Origin: JACPFJ01 sp041738275
GTDB lineage: Bacteria > Desulfobacterota > Desulfuromonadia > Geobacterales > Pseudopelobacteraceae
Reading direction: 5' to 3'
Assembly: GCA_041738275.1 (NCBI GenBank)
Contig: JBGSQD010000169.1
Span: 1-64,000, forward strand
Length of the DNA: 64,000 nt
The notes beneath the pieces are model-generated. The model was not told the origin of the DNA. It made no database searches and saw only the letters and a program-made list of their open reading frames with translations. Below are positions 17,333-25,936 of the stretch, one piece after another. Position 1 is the first letter of the stretch, and every line of letters begins with the position of its first letter. The position numbers and the translations under genes are program-made.

Positions 17333-18838
17333 CTAGCGATGTTTTTTGCTGAATTTGTGCTGATACATCCGTTGATCAGCCAGCTTCAGGGCATGCAGAA
17401 GTTCCTTACCATTTTGGACGGTTGCCGAGCCGAGTGAGAGGCTCACTGGGCAATCGACCCCCGAACAGTTGATCACCTCCTGGGAGATGGTGATCCTCTT
17501 CAGCAATTCCCCCACAATACGGCTGTCAGCGCCGGGAAGGAGGATTGCGAATTCGTCGCCGCCTATGCGCGCAACCACATCTTCGGCGCGGAACGCATCC
17601 AGCAGGACCGTAGCGGCCTGCCGGAGCAACCGGTCACCCGCAGCATGCCCATGATGGTCGTTCACTTCCTTCAGCCCATCCACATCCGTCATCACCACGC
17701 TGACCGGGAATTGCCTCCCGCCGGCAAGCCGCTCAAGCTCCGCCTCAAAGTACGCCCGATTGAACAGTCCGGTCAGCTCGTCATGGGTACTCAGGAAGCG
17801 AAGCTGCTCATCCGCTCTTTTGCGTTCGGTGATGTCTCGGTTGCTGCCGCTGATCCCCAGGAACATGCCGTCATCATCGTAAATGGGCCGGCAGATGTGG
17901 CTGATCCAGCGAATGTCGCCATGCCTGGTGACGATACGGAATTCGACGGGGCGAGGATTTCCCTGCACATCAGCTTCGTGGACATGGCTGCGCCACAACT
18001 CCCGGTCATCGGGATGGATGATGGAGCTGCATATTTCCGGAAAGGCGGATAACTCCTCGATGCTGTACCCAGTGATCTCGCTCCCTGCCGGAGAAACGTA
18101 CCGCATTTCACCCTCCGGAGTGCGCCAATACATCCAATCCACCGAGAAATCTGCCAGCCTTTGAAACAGGTTGTCATGATTCGTCCTTCCTTTTTCGGTA
18201 GGGCGTGCAACCCCCATGGCTTTGACCACGACAAAGGCATCGTTACCATGTCCTGCACGGAAGGGCTGGATCTCCATGATGTCAGGCAATGATGCAGAGA
18301 GGGTTTGAACCCACTCCTGAGAGGGAAAGCCATTCTCCCGCAACAGTTGTTCCACCTCTTCGGCGGAGTAGAAGGTGGCACCACGGTAGAAAATGCTCCC
18401 GGCCTGAGCATCAAGATAGCGCCGACCCAGGTCGCTCCCCCGGTCGACGAAACCGAGTACCAGGCAGCCGTCCGGTCTGATGACCCGCCGCGACTCCCGC
18501 AGCATGGCACGAACATCATCAACGAAACAGAGGCTCGTCACACTCAGGGCATAATCAAAGCTGTCGCTGGCAAATGGCAACTGCTCGGCAACCCCCTGTA
18601 CCACCCGAATACCTCTTGCATTGGCATGCTCAAGCATGGTGGCCGAAGGGTCAATGCCGACACTTACACCCAAGGGCGCCGCAAAGCGGCCTGACCCCAC
18701 TCCAATTTCCAGACCAAACCCATACCGAGGAAGCAGAGACTGCACCGCCAACAATTCCGAACAGTAAGCAGCATAGTGGTTGGCGAACCAGTTTTCATAA
18801 CGGTGGTGGTGCTTGTCAAATGGTCCATTTTGGGGCAT
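17333..18838 (-). CDS. Methyltransferase-PAS-GGDEF fusion protein
   Basis: A 501-residue cytoplasmic protein that joins three domains. Residues about 10-210 are a class I SAM methyltransferase (GFGLEIGVGSGRFAAPL, VGIDPSATMLEHA, FDYALSVTSLCFVDD, LRESRRVIRPDG). Residues about 225-345 are a PAS/PAC domain (WMYWRTPEGEMRYVSPAGSE ... ISGSNRDITERKRAD). Residues about 350-500 are a GGDEF domain with TDVDGLKEVNDHHGHAAGD and an intact RIGGDEFAI, so it should make c-di-GMP; the five-upstream RxxD I-site is absent (ED in place). The ATG at 18838 has AAGGA upstream. A methyltransferase attached to a diguanylate cyclase is unusual; no frameshift or stop marks the joints, so it is one continuous protein. 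Confidence 0.9.
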   Translation of the reverse strand: MPQNGPFDKHHHRYENWFANHYAAYCSELLAVQSLLPRYGFGLEIGVGSGRFAAPLGVSVGIDPSATMLEHANARGIRVVQGVAEQLPFASDSFDYALSVTSLCFVDDVRAMLRESRRVIRPDGCLVLGFVDRGSDLGRRYLDAQAGSIFYRGATFYSAEEVEQLLRENGFPSQEWVQTLSASLPDIMEIQPFRAGHGNDAFVVVKAMGVARPTEKGRTNHDNLFQRLADFSVDWMYWRTPEGEMRYVSPAGSEITGYSIEELSAFPEICSSIIHPDDRELWRSHVHEADVQGNPRPVEFRIVTRHGDIRWISHICRPIYDDDGMFLGISGSNRDITERKRADEQLRFLSTHDELTGLFNRAYFEAELERLAGGRQFPVSVVMTDVDGLKEVNDHHGHAAGDRLLRQAATVLLDAFRAEDVVARIGGDEFAILLPGADSRIVGELLKRITISQEVINCSGVDCPVSLSLGSATVQNGKELLHALKLADQRMYQHKFSKKHR

Positions 18839-19057
18839 GACAGCAAATCCTTGCAGATTGAAATGAAAACATTTGTGTTGTCGGGCTCTATGGTCCTTGG
18901 GTTGCCTCGGACAGAACAATGATTACGGCAACTGCGATGCCTGCAATGAAAGCGAATAGCTGTACCGTTTCTGTTCCTTCTCGGCCTGTGGGAGAAGGTG
19001 TGTTGCCCCCACATACTGATTCTGAGGGGTGAAAGCGCACTTCAGGAATGCGATAAA

Positions 19058-20059
19058 TTATACCACCTTGTCAAAGAATCGCGATGGCCCCTCAAGCGTT
19101 GGCCACTCCACTTCCTGAAAAAGTTCCCTGATCTCAGGTACGGAATGGCCTCGTCCTTCCTCGGTCTTTTCCGTGATGTCGCGCGGGTTGGCTCCCGCTT
19201 CTGCCCAGAGTAGATTGGCACCTCCTATGATTGGCACGGTACCTGGTTCGTGGGAGCAGTTGCCCAGGACGCTGCGGGGCATGGCGAGTCGGGTGACCGC
19301 GACAATCTGTGCCATTCTCAATTCAGAGATTTTGCCGCGCTCGGCCAGAGCCGTTCCCGGAATCGGGATGCGTCGGGCCGCACCACTGAAAGCGGGATAA
19401 AGTGACGCAGTGAACAGGATCATCTCCGCAAGTTCTTCGTTGGTATGTTCGGGACCTATAGGCTCAATGCAGGTGCCGACAATCAGGCCTGCTTCCTGAA
19501 ACGCCTTGATGCTTTTGATCCGTTGCGCAGGCTCAATCGTGGTGTCTATACCTTCGCGCAGGCGCAGTGCATGATACACTCCATGGAAACCTGCTTCCAC
19601 GAGGCTTGCTGCTTTGGCGGCGAATTCGTCCCCGACATTGGCGATCATAACAGTGTCGGTACGAAGAGATCGTCTAATCTCACAGGCAGTCTCGATGAAT
19701 TGCCCCATATCAAAGGTGGCTGTTGCCATGACATAGATGGCGTTGGCGCCATACTCTTCAAACTGCCGTGCCTGGGCAGCTGCCTCTGCGGGATCGATGG
19801 TAGCAGATGTGCGGAATATGTTGTTTGCAGCAGCGAATGAGCAAAACAGACAATCCCTGGGGCAGGGCGCCAGGTTGACGGCGAGCTGGGCATGGATCTC
19901 AGCCCGTGTATTACTCACCTCGCGGGATATCCGCGATGCCTGTGCCATGATAATAAAGGTGTCTATGGAGTTTGGCGGCAGCGCCAGCATTGATATGATC
20001 TCTTCACGGGAGACCATCTCGGCATTTTGTGATTTTTTGAGAATGTCATGCAGATTCAC
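19058..20059 (-). CDS. BioB-like radical SAM protein
   Basis: A 333-residue radical SAM enzyme. The motif is CPRDCLFCSF (C-x3-C-x2-C), which binds the [4Fe-4S] cluster that cleaves S-adenosylmethionine. The overall pattern (AQLAVNLAPCPRD, IYVMATATFDM, GVYHALRLREGID, GTCIEPIGPEHTNEELAEMI, RRIPIPGTALAERG, PGTVPIIGGANLLWAEAGANP) resembles biotin synthase, including a C-terminal BATS-like end. No biotin genes lie near it, and the BioB second-cluster residues are not evident, so it is more likely a BioB paralogue of unknown substrate, as found in many anaerobes. It is transcribed alone and diverges from a small exported-peptide gene. Confidence 0.82.
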   Translation of the reverse strand: MNLHDILKKSQNAEMVSREEIISMLALPPNSIDTFIIMAQASRISREVSNTRAEIHAQLAVNLAPCPRDCLFCSFAAANNIFRTSATIDPAEAAAQARQFEEYGANAIYVMATATFDMGQFIETACEIRRSLRTDTVMIANVGDEFAAKAASLVEAGFHGVYHALRLREGIDTTIEPAQRIKSIKAFQEAGLIVGTCIEPIGPEHTNEELAEMILFTASLYPAFSGAARRIPIPGTALAERGKISELRMAQIVAVTRLAMPRSVLGNCSHEPGTVPIIGGANLLWAEAGANPRDITEKTEEGRGHSVPEIRELFQEVEWPTLEGPSRFFDKVV

Positions 20060-20234
20060 GGGGTCTCCTGTGCCTATTCCAGTTTGTGTACTCTGTTCTG
20101 CAGAGAAATATGTACATTAATGATTCTGTCAATTATTAGATGCTGGTGCAAAGTTGCACATCGAGATGCAGTTTTTGCACTATTTTGACTGTATTTTCTT
20201 TGTAAATTCGAATGAATAAGTCGTTGTATTGGTT

Positions 20235-20243
20235 TGTTATAAT
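20235..20243 (+). promoter_or_regulatory. Extended -10 promoter of the small peptide gene
   Basis: TGTTATAAT is a perfect extended -10 element (TG-N-TATAAT). It would start transcription near 20250, giving a leader of about 57 bases before the ATG at 20307. No good -35 is needed for this class. Confidence 0.6.
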
Positions 20244-20306
20244 TATGGCATGTTTACTGAAAAAGTTTGTAAGCTGCTCAACTCAAAAAGGAAAGGAGTC
20301 GTTCTC

Positions 20307-20459
20307 ATGAAAAAGTTTATTGTACTATTGATGCTGGTTTGTATGGCCAGTGCTTCTTATGCTGCCGGTGGTAAAGTCCGTGGTGCTAAAGGGAAGGGGA
20401 CAACCGCAACAGGTTCCACTTCGCAAGGTAGCGCTACTCAGGTTCGCGCTGGTCGATAA
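20307..20459 (+). CDS. Small exported Gly/Ser/Thr-rich peptide
   Basis: A 50-residue product beginning MKKFIVLLMLVCMASASYAA, a textbook signal peptide with AxA cleavage. The mature part is only about 30 residues, basic and rich in Gly, Ser, Thr and Lys, without Cys. The strong GGAAAGGAG ribosome site seven bases before the ATG and the extended -10 promoter argue that it is a real gene. Function is unknown; no family is recognised. It converges on the octahaem cytochrome gene across a shared terminator. Confidence 0.7.
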   Translation: MKKFIVLLMLVCMASASYAAGGKVRGAKGKGTTATGSTSQGSATQVRAGR

Positions 20460-20474
20460 TTCGCTTTTCACAAA

Positions 20475-20513
20475 AGCAATGCTGAGATCTCGATGCGCGA
20501 CCTCAGCATTGCT
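20475..20513. terminator. Bidirectional terminator hairpin
   Basis: A perfect 12-bp stem AGCAATGCTGAG / CTCAGCATTGCT encloses a 15-base loop, between the converging small-peptide and octahaem-cytochrome genes. CTTTC follows on the + side and CTTTTG on the minus side, so it can serve both. Confidence 0.75.
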
Positions 20514-20540
20514 GCTTTCATCCTGTTGTAATGATCCTGA

Positions 20541-21959
20541 TTATTTCTTCATGCGAGGATCACCGGTATAGCCCAGTGCCTTCCAGTCCATTCTACCTTT
20601 TTCACCATGGCAATCACCACATTTTAGAGCCTTTTCCTTGGGCACTACCATATGGTTGACAGCCCAGACCATGGAGGTCTCAATCCAGCCGAATTTTCCG
20701 CTGTAAGGTTGACCGACAGCCTTCATGCCGGCCTCAATCGCCTTGTTCCAGTTATACTTGACCCAATAGGCGCTCTCACTGGTTGGAGGTCCGAAGGTGT
20801 TGACAATCGCGACTGTTTTGTTCTCCGAGTCGTAAGGTTGTTTCCCCTTCATTACCTTGAAAGGGAATATCTTTGCATTGGGATCTTTGCGATCGCCTTT
20901 CGCTGCTGACAGCCTGACTACCTTTGCGGGGTCGATTTTATCCCCTATCAGGACCCGCTCAACTGAACCATTGTACCAGAAATAGGTGGGGACAACGTCC
21001 TTACCCCAGGCAAAGTCGCCCTTCATCTTGTCATACAGCTTCTCGCCATACTGGTCCTTCTTGATGTCTTCAGGTTTAGCTTCCTTGCCGGCGGTAGACC
21101 AGTCCCACCAGATCTTCGTTGGTTTTGCTTTTGCGAAGGTAGGAATATGACAGGTCTGGCAGGCAATTTTATTGGCATGCTTGTTAAGCATGGCATTCTT
21201 GTGAATCTTTCCCTTGTGACAATCATTGCAGCCCATTATGCGGGAACCGGATCCAACTGATACGGCAATTGCCTCACCCTTGATAGTGTGGTCGCTACCC
21301 TTGTGGCACGATTCGCAGGTCATCTTTGATTTGCCGCCCATATGGATATCGATATCCGGTGTAGGATTAGTCAGGGAGGAGTCCAGGTCACCATGCTTCA
21401 CCCTGTCGCCGCCGCCGCCGTAAAAGTGGCAGGAACCGCAGGCGGCACGGGTCGGCTTGCCGACGGATTGCGCAACCTTGACCAGATCAACCGGCTCCCA
21501 TACCTTGCCCTTTGGGAACTCCTTTTTCTCGCCTGGGTATACGGGATGACCTGCCCCGGATGGAAACTTCTTGTAGGTTCCGGTGGTATCATGACAGACA
21601 AGACAATCCACGTTTTCTGACTTGGAAAAGTCATAAGTGTTGTCTTTCCAGCCGTAGCCGGCGTGGCAGCTGGTGCAGCGGGGCCAGTTGGAAGGGACAG
21701 CTACGCAGAAGTTATTGAGTGCGTTTTTTTTACCGTACTCCATGGTATTACCATTCACGGTCTGTGTCTTGGCCCAGGTCCAGTGAACCGATTTCATAAA
21801 GGACTTGGATTCCTGTTCATGACACTCCGTACATTTCCTGGTCACTTCCGGACCGTTTTTGAAGGGCCCGGTGATGAACTCCGCATGGTTTTGCCCACCA
21901 AAAGCCTGTGATGCAATACCGATGGCCAGTGCGAGCACTACGAAAAGTTGTTTCTTCAT
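20541..21959 (-). CDS. Octahaem c-type cytochrome, tetrathionate reductase family
   Basis: A 472-residue periplasmic cytochrome. A signal peptide (to FGG, about residue 22) is followed by exactly eight CxxCH haem sites: CTECH, CTSCH, CLVCH, CGSCH, CESCH, CNDCH, CQTCH and CGDCH. The early MKSVHWTWAKTQTVNG and the spacing of haems fit the OTR family (octahaem tetrathionate reductase of Shewanella type), which reduces tetrathionate, and also nitrite or hydroxylamine in vitro. The protein probably works in respiration in the periplasm. AAGGAGG precedes the ATG. The gene is only 58 bases after the end of the NifX/Mrp cluster with no visible terminator, so read-through is likely. Confidence 0.92.
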   Translation of the reverse strand: MKKQLFVVLALAIGIASQAFGGQNHAEFITGPFKNGPEVTRKCTECHEQESKSFMKSVHWTWAKTQTVNGNTMEYGKKNALNNFCVAVPSNWPRCTSCHAGYGWKDNTYDFSKSENVDCLVCHDTTGTYKKFPSGAGHPVYPGEKKEFPKGKVWEPVDLVKVAQSVGKPTRAACGSCHFYGGGGDRVKHGDLDSSLTNPTPDIDIHMGGKSKMTCESCHKGSDHTIKGEAIAVSVGSGSRIMGCNDCHKGKIHKNAMLNKHANKIACQTCHIPTFAKAKPTKIWWDWSTAGKEAKPEDIKKDQYGEKLYDKMKGDFAWGKDVVPTYFWYNGSVERVLIGDKIDPAKVVRLSAAKGDRKDPNAKIFPFKVMKGKQPYDSENKTVAIVNTFGPPTSESAYWVKYNWNKAIEAGMKAVGQPYSGKFGWIETSMVWAVNHMVVPKEKALKCGDCHGEKGRMDWKALGYTGDPRMKK

Positions 21960-22017
21960 GTGTAAGTAAACCTCCTTTTTTAGTGTTTTACGGCGGGATA
22001 CTAAGATGAACAGTTGA

Positions 22018-22518
22018 CTATCCGTCGGTCACTTTTTTGTTTCGCAAACAGCGAACGATTTTTTGTACCTCCTCTGTATCGTGTGGATAGAGCTCCAATG
22101 GGATGTGTTCTCCCGCTAACTTCTTATAATTTCGAAACCTGACACATGATTCAAATTCACCTAAACAGACATTGTTTCTTATGTGCTCTACTGTCTTAGG
22201 CATCCCTTTCGTCTGTGTATTTAAGAATTGGCAACACTCCAATATTTCACAAGGTATACCGGCTCCTCTCTGAATCTTGATTTTTACAATGGTTGCCTGA
22301 ATCGCTTCAATGCCGACGGAAGTATTGAAACATCCAGCACCGGCAAAGGGATCGTACTCATTGATTTGAGCAATCAGTTTCTCAATAAGGGGGATGTTGT
22401 CTCCATATTTTTCAGGGTTATCTGCAATGTCCAGGACATCCGCCAGGAGCCATTCCGGGAATTCACCAACCAAGTTCTGCTCGATTACGACGATGCGGAG
22501 ATCCTCAAACGGGTGCAT
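22018..22518 (-). CDS. Hypothetical protein at the end of the NifX/Mrp operon
   Basis: A 166-residue soluble protein with no recognised family. The N-terminal half is acidic and helical (EFPEWLLADVLDIADNPEKY). The C-terminal half carries most of the seven Cys, including CEILECC and CLGEFESC, which could bind a metal. The ATG at 22518 has AAAGGA upstream; the frame to 22548 would start on the stop of the thioesterase gene. It is transcribed with the ORP-like cluster; whether it belongs functionally is unknown. Confidence 0.65.
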   Translation of the reverse strand: MHPFEDLRIVVIEQNLVGEFPEWLLADVLDIADNPEKYGDNIPLIEKLIAQINEYDPFAGAGCFNTSVGIEAIQATIVKIKIQRGAGIPCEILECCQFLNTQTKGMPKTVEHIRNNVCLGEFESCVRFRNYKKLAGEHIPLELYPHDTEEVQKIVRCLRNKKVTDG

Positions 22519-22547
22519 AAACTTTATCCTTTGATGTTTGAATATCA

Positions 22548-22979
22548 TTACACGCCATAGCCATGTACCCTTTGCATGAATTTAGCATCCGCACTGGCCA
22601 TTATTGCCCCGGCATGTTCCAGTTCCGCCTTTAGCAGGTAGAGCGGAGGTGTCGCGTTCACGAGCCATGCCCGCAGGGTTACCCTGGCATCGTAAGGAAC
22701 CGGTGTCACAAACCGGATAAAAAGTTCTCCTGTTACGGCTTCGATATTCTTATGGAACAGGCAATGCGCCATGGCGGAATCAAGCATGGCGCTTATGACA
22801 CCACCATGCAGGATGCCGTTGTACCCCTGGAGCAGTGAGTTCCCTTGAAATGATGCGGAGACATCACCGCTTGCCCCCGGCTCGAATATAAGCCGGAGTG
22901 ACATAGGATTGCTGTCTCCGCACATGATGCATTGCGTGTGTGTCTTCTTCACGTCGTAACCGGCTCTTTCAGTGGTCAC
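22548..22979 (-). CDS. Hotdog-fold (PaaI-like) thioesterase
   Basis: A 143-residue hotdog protein with the PaaI/YbgC-type signature GILHGGVISAMLDSAMAHCL and the strand FIRFVTPVPYDARVTLRAW. It probably hydrolyses an acyl-CoA or similar thioester. An N-terminal CIMCGDSNP segment is common in the 4HBT subgroup found in Geobacter. It overlaps the Mrp gene by 11 bases and is therefore translationally tied to the cluster, though a link between a thioesterase and metal-cluster assembly is not obvious. Confidence 0.85.
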   Translation of the reverse strand: MTTERAGYDVKKTHTQCIMCGDSNPMSLRLIFEPGASGDVSASFQGNSLLQGYNGILHGGVISAMLDSAMAHCLFHKNIEAVTGELFIRFVTPVPYDARVTLRAWLVNATPPLYLLKAELEHAGAIMASADAKFMQRVHGYGV

Positions 22980-24186
22980 AACTGTTAGCTCCTGTTTCCA
23001 GGGAGCCTTGCAGATAGTTTTCCACTACTTCACGGGGATATTCACCCATTGCGCCGGTAATGATCTCCACTTTGTTTTCAGCAAATAGCTGCTGCGCTTT
23101 CTGACCCATGCCACCGGCAATAATCTGATTCACCCCTTTTCCGGACAACCAGCCGGGAAGCAGCCCAGGTTCGTGGGGAGGAGGGGTTATATAGCTTTCA
23201 GAAATGATGGAATTATTCTCCACATCGATAATGGCAAATTCGGCACAATGTCCAAAATGGGCACACAACTTCCTGTCATTGGTGGGTACGGCAAACCTGA
23301 TTACACTGCCCTTTTTGAGTGGTGTCTGGATTTCTATGTAAGAAGACGTATCTTCGTTCAGATTCAATGTTTGCAGCTGATCCACGATACGGTCAAAGCG
23401 GACTGAGGTTTCCGTACCGGGAAAGGCCTGCAGGTATGGACGTTCCGCGTCGCCGCTCCTGACGATATCCGGATCAAGCGGGATGCTCCCGAGGAAAGTG
23501 GTGGCAAATCTTTGAGCCAGTTCCTGACCGCCGCCGCTGGAAAATATATCCGTACCCTGGTGGCAATGGGGGCAGACAAACCCGCTCATGTTTTCGATAA
23601 TGCCGGAGATCTGCAGATCAAGCTGACGACAGAAGGAAATGGATTTCTCCACATCAATGGTTGCCATCTGCTGCGGCGTGGTTACGATAATAGCGCTGCT
23701 GGTCTTTGTATCCAGCAACTGAACAATGGAAAGCGGTTCATCGCCGGTGCCGGGTGGACAGTCCACAACAAGGCAGTCCAGGTCGCCCCAGGCGACATTT
23801 TCCAGGAACTGGCGCACAAGTCCTGCCTTCATCGGCCCCCTCATGATTACGGCATCATCGTCACCTTTCAGCATAAACCCCATGGAAACTACCTTCAGGT
23901 TTGCAAAAACATCAATCGGGGCAATATCCTCTCCGATATAACCTAGTCTTTCCGAGGAAAGTCCCAGCATCTTGGGAACGCTCGGTCCATGCAGGTCCAC
24001 ATCCAACAGGCCGGTATCAAAGCCATGCATGGCAAGGCTTACGGCCAGGTTTACCGCCACGGTGCTTTTACCAACTCCACCCTTGCCTGACATGACCACA
24101 AAGGTGTGCGCAATTCTGCCTATCTTCTGGTTAAGCAGCGTATCACTCTGTTTCTGTGCCGAGTGCTGGCATCCGGATTCTCCCAT
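22969..24186 (-). CDS. Mrp/NBP35 ATPase fused to a NifX-like domain
   Basis: A 405-residue protein. Residues about 25-290 are an Mrp/ApbC-type P-loop ATPase (VMSGKGGVGKSTVAVNLA, LLDVDLHGPSVPKMLG, VVDCPPGTGDEPLSI) with the CPHC pair (GFVCPHCHQG) that bridges a [4Fe-4S] cluster in this family. Residues about 300-400 are a NifX/NifB-type dinitrogenase cofactor-binding domain (FAVPTNDRKLCAHFGHCAEF, VNQIIAGGMGQKAQQLF). Mrp proteins carry and insert Fe-S clusters; the fusion suggests handling of a mixed-metal cluster. Adjacent start and stop codons overlap with both neighbours, so it is part of one operon with the two MinD-ferredoxin ATPases. Confidence 0.93.
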   Translation of the reverse strand: MGESGCQHSAQKQSDTLLNQKIGRIAHTFVVMSGKGGVGKSTVAVNLAVSLAMHGFDTGLLDVDLHGPSVPKMLGLSSERLGYIGEDIAPIDVFANLKVVSMGFMLKGDDDAVIMRGPMKAGLVRQFLENVAWGDLDCLVVDCPPGTGDEPLSIVQLLDTKTSSAIIVTTPQQMATIDVEKSISFCRQLDLQISGIIENMSGFVCPHCHQGTDIFSSGGGQELAQRFATTFLGSIPLDPDIVRSGDAERPYLQAFPGTETSVRFDRIVDQLQTLNLNEDTSSYIEIQTPLKKGSVIRFAVPTNDRKLCAHFGHCAEFAIIDVENNSIISESYITPPPHEPGLLPGWLSGKGVNQIIAGGMGQKAQQLFAENKVEIITGAMGEYPREVVENYLQGSLETGANSCDH

Positions 24187-25058
24187 TACATCGTCTCCAT
24201 TCGTTTGTGTAGTTTTTGATAAATCAGCCGGATTGCCTTGCTTGCCTGGCAGTCCGGCGCATATTCCAGTATTGTTTTTGCCTGGCGCTGGGCCAGGCTG
24301 ACCATTGGTTCGTAGGGGATGGAGCCAAGCAGCTCAAAGCCGTGCTCCAGACAGAGAAATACAATCTCTCGGGAGTACGACGGGTTCAAATCACCCTTGT
24401 TTATGACAATCGCTCCCGGCAGTTTGAAATGCATGGAAAGTTCCATGACCCTCTTGAGATCATGAACACCGCTGATGGTCGGCTCGGTCACAAAAACAAT
24501 GTAGGAAGCTCCGGTCATCGATGCGATCGCGGTGCAGCCGATCCCGGGCGGGCCGTCTGTCAGGATGAATTCTATTCCGCTTTCCCTGGCGATCTCCTGC
24601 GCCTTTTTCCTGACAGCTGTTACCAGTTTGCCGGAATTTTCCGCTCCGGGGAGCAGCTCTGCAAAGACAGCCCATTGCTGCTCCTTGGTTTTACCCACAA
24701 AATAGTGGCCGCATAGTGCTTCATCAAAAGAGACCGCACCTGCCGGACATAGTTGAAAACAGGCTCCGCACCCTTCGCAGGCAAACCTGTCGATCTGATA
24801 ATTTTCACTGATGGCTTGAAAGCGGCACACTTCCCGGCACCTGCCGCAGGCGGTACAAACCACCTTGTCAATGGCGGCCTTGTGGCCGGATACAAAGTCA
24901 TACTCCTCCAACACGGCAGCATTCAGGAGCAGGTTGAGATTGGCCGCATCCACATCACAGTCGGCCACAACCTTTTTTTCAAAGAGGGTGCCCATGCATG
25001 CGGTAAAAGAGGTCTTGCCGGTCCCTCCTTTCCCGCTGACAACTACAATCTCCTTCAT
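24186..25058 (-). CDS. MinD-superfamily ATPase with inserted ferredoxin domain (second of pair)
   Basis: A 290-residue ATPase. VVSGKGGTGKTSFTACMG is a deviant Walker A; the two [4Fe-4S] motifs CTACGRCREVC and CEGCGACFQLCP form an inserted bacterial ferredoxin at about residues 65-115; LTDGPPGIGCTAIASM is the switch II region. Paired proteins of this type occur in the Desulfovibrio orange-protein (ORP) operons. They probably hydrolyse ATP in step with cluster transfer or protein positioning. Starts and stops overlap by 4 bases with the paralogue upstream and by 1 base with the Mrp gene downstream. Confidence 0.92.
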   Translation of the reverse strand: MKEIVVVSGKGGTGKTSFTACMGTLFEKKVVADCDVDAANLNLLLNAAVLEEYDFVSGHKAAIDKVVCTACGRCREVCRFQAISENYQIDRFACEGCGACFQLCPAGAVSFDEALCGHYFVGKTKEQQWAVFAELLPGAENSGKLVTAVRKKAQEIARESGIEFILTDGPPGIGCTAIASMTGASYIVFVTEPTISGVHDLKRVMELSMHFKLPGAIVINKGDLNPSYSREIVFLCLEHGFELLGSIPYEPMVSLAQRQAKTILEYAPDCQASKAIRLIYQKLHKRMETM

Positions 25059-25936
25059 GGAAACACCCCCGCTGACGTAAGCCCAAACTCGCCGGATTGC
25101 CCGAAAATCTCTGCGGCAATGGCTGAAAAATGCACACGGTAATCAGGCAGCGCCTCCAGCAGAAGTTCTCCGTTGGAATAGGCTTCCGCTACCTTGCGGT
25201 CTTCCGGCAGTCGTGCCAGAACTTTCAATTGATGCTCCTCAAGGAATGCTTCCAGCGGAGGAAACAAGCCGTTCTCCCTGTTGATTACCACATAGACATA
25301 TTTGCCCCTGGCCTGCGCTACATCCACTGATATCTTCAGGTCATGCAGGCCGAAAGGTGTCGGCTCGGTTACCAGAATCACCAGATCAGCATCGGATATG
25401 GTTTCAACAAAGGGGCATGATGTTCCGGGAGGGGCATCAATGATCTGAATGTGGTCCGCAAGCCCCTGCTGCTTGACCATGCGGATCAATGGATTGGGCA
25501 TCGGTTCACCCACATTGAGAACCCCATGTGCAAATTCGATCCCGCCCCATCCCATGCCGCTTTCAATTATGCCGATCTCCCGGTCATCCTCGCTGATCGC
25601 CTTTGTCGGGCAAACGAGTAGACACAGGCCACAGCCGTGGCATAACTCCGGAAAGATCAAGGTATTGCCGGGCAGCCGGACAATGGCATTAAACTGGCAT
25701 TTGCCGGAACATGTGCCGCAGGAAGTGCATTTCAGCTGATCAACCTTCGGCAGCATGACACAGGCGGGCATTCTCTGCGATAGATGGGGCGAGATGAAAA
25801 AATGGCCGTTTGGTTCTTCCACGTCGCAGTCGATATACTGTACCTTCCTGCCGCTATCCGCGAGGAACCAGGCAAGATTGACTGCAACCGTTGTCTTGCC
25901 GGTTCCTCCTTTTCCACTTGCTATCGCCACTTTCAT
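25055..25936 (-). CDS. MinD-superfamily ATPase with inserted ferredoxin domain (first of pair)
   Basis: A 293-residue paralogue of the next gene. IASGKGGTGKTTVAVNLAWF is Walker A, CTSCGTCSGKC and CHGCGLCLLVCP are the two [4Fe-4S] sites, and IIDAPPGTSCPFVETI is switch II. The tandem pair (both about 290 residues, same insert) probably arose by duplication and may form a heterodimer. It overlaps the upstream NifX-like gene by four bases. Confidence 0.92.
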   Translation of the reverse strand: MKVAIASGKGGTGKTTVAVNLAWFLADSGRKVQYIDCDVEEPNGHFFISPHLSQRMPACVMLPKVDQLKCTSCGTCSGKCQFNAIVRLPGNTLIFPELCHGCGLCLLVCPTKAISEDDREIGIIESGMGWGGIEFAHGVLNVGEPMPNPLIRMVKQQGLADHIQIIDAPPGTSCPFVETISDADLVILVTEPTPFGLHDLKISVDVAQARGKYVYVVINRENGLFPPLEAFLEEHQLKVLARLPEDRKVAEAYSNGELLLEALPDYRVHFSAIAAEIFGQSGEFGLTSAGVFP

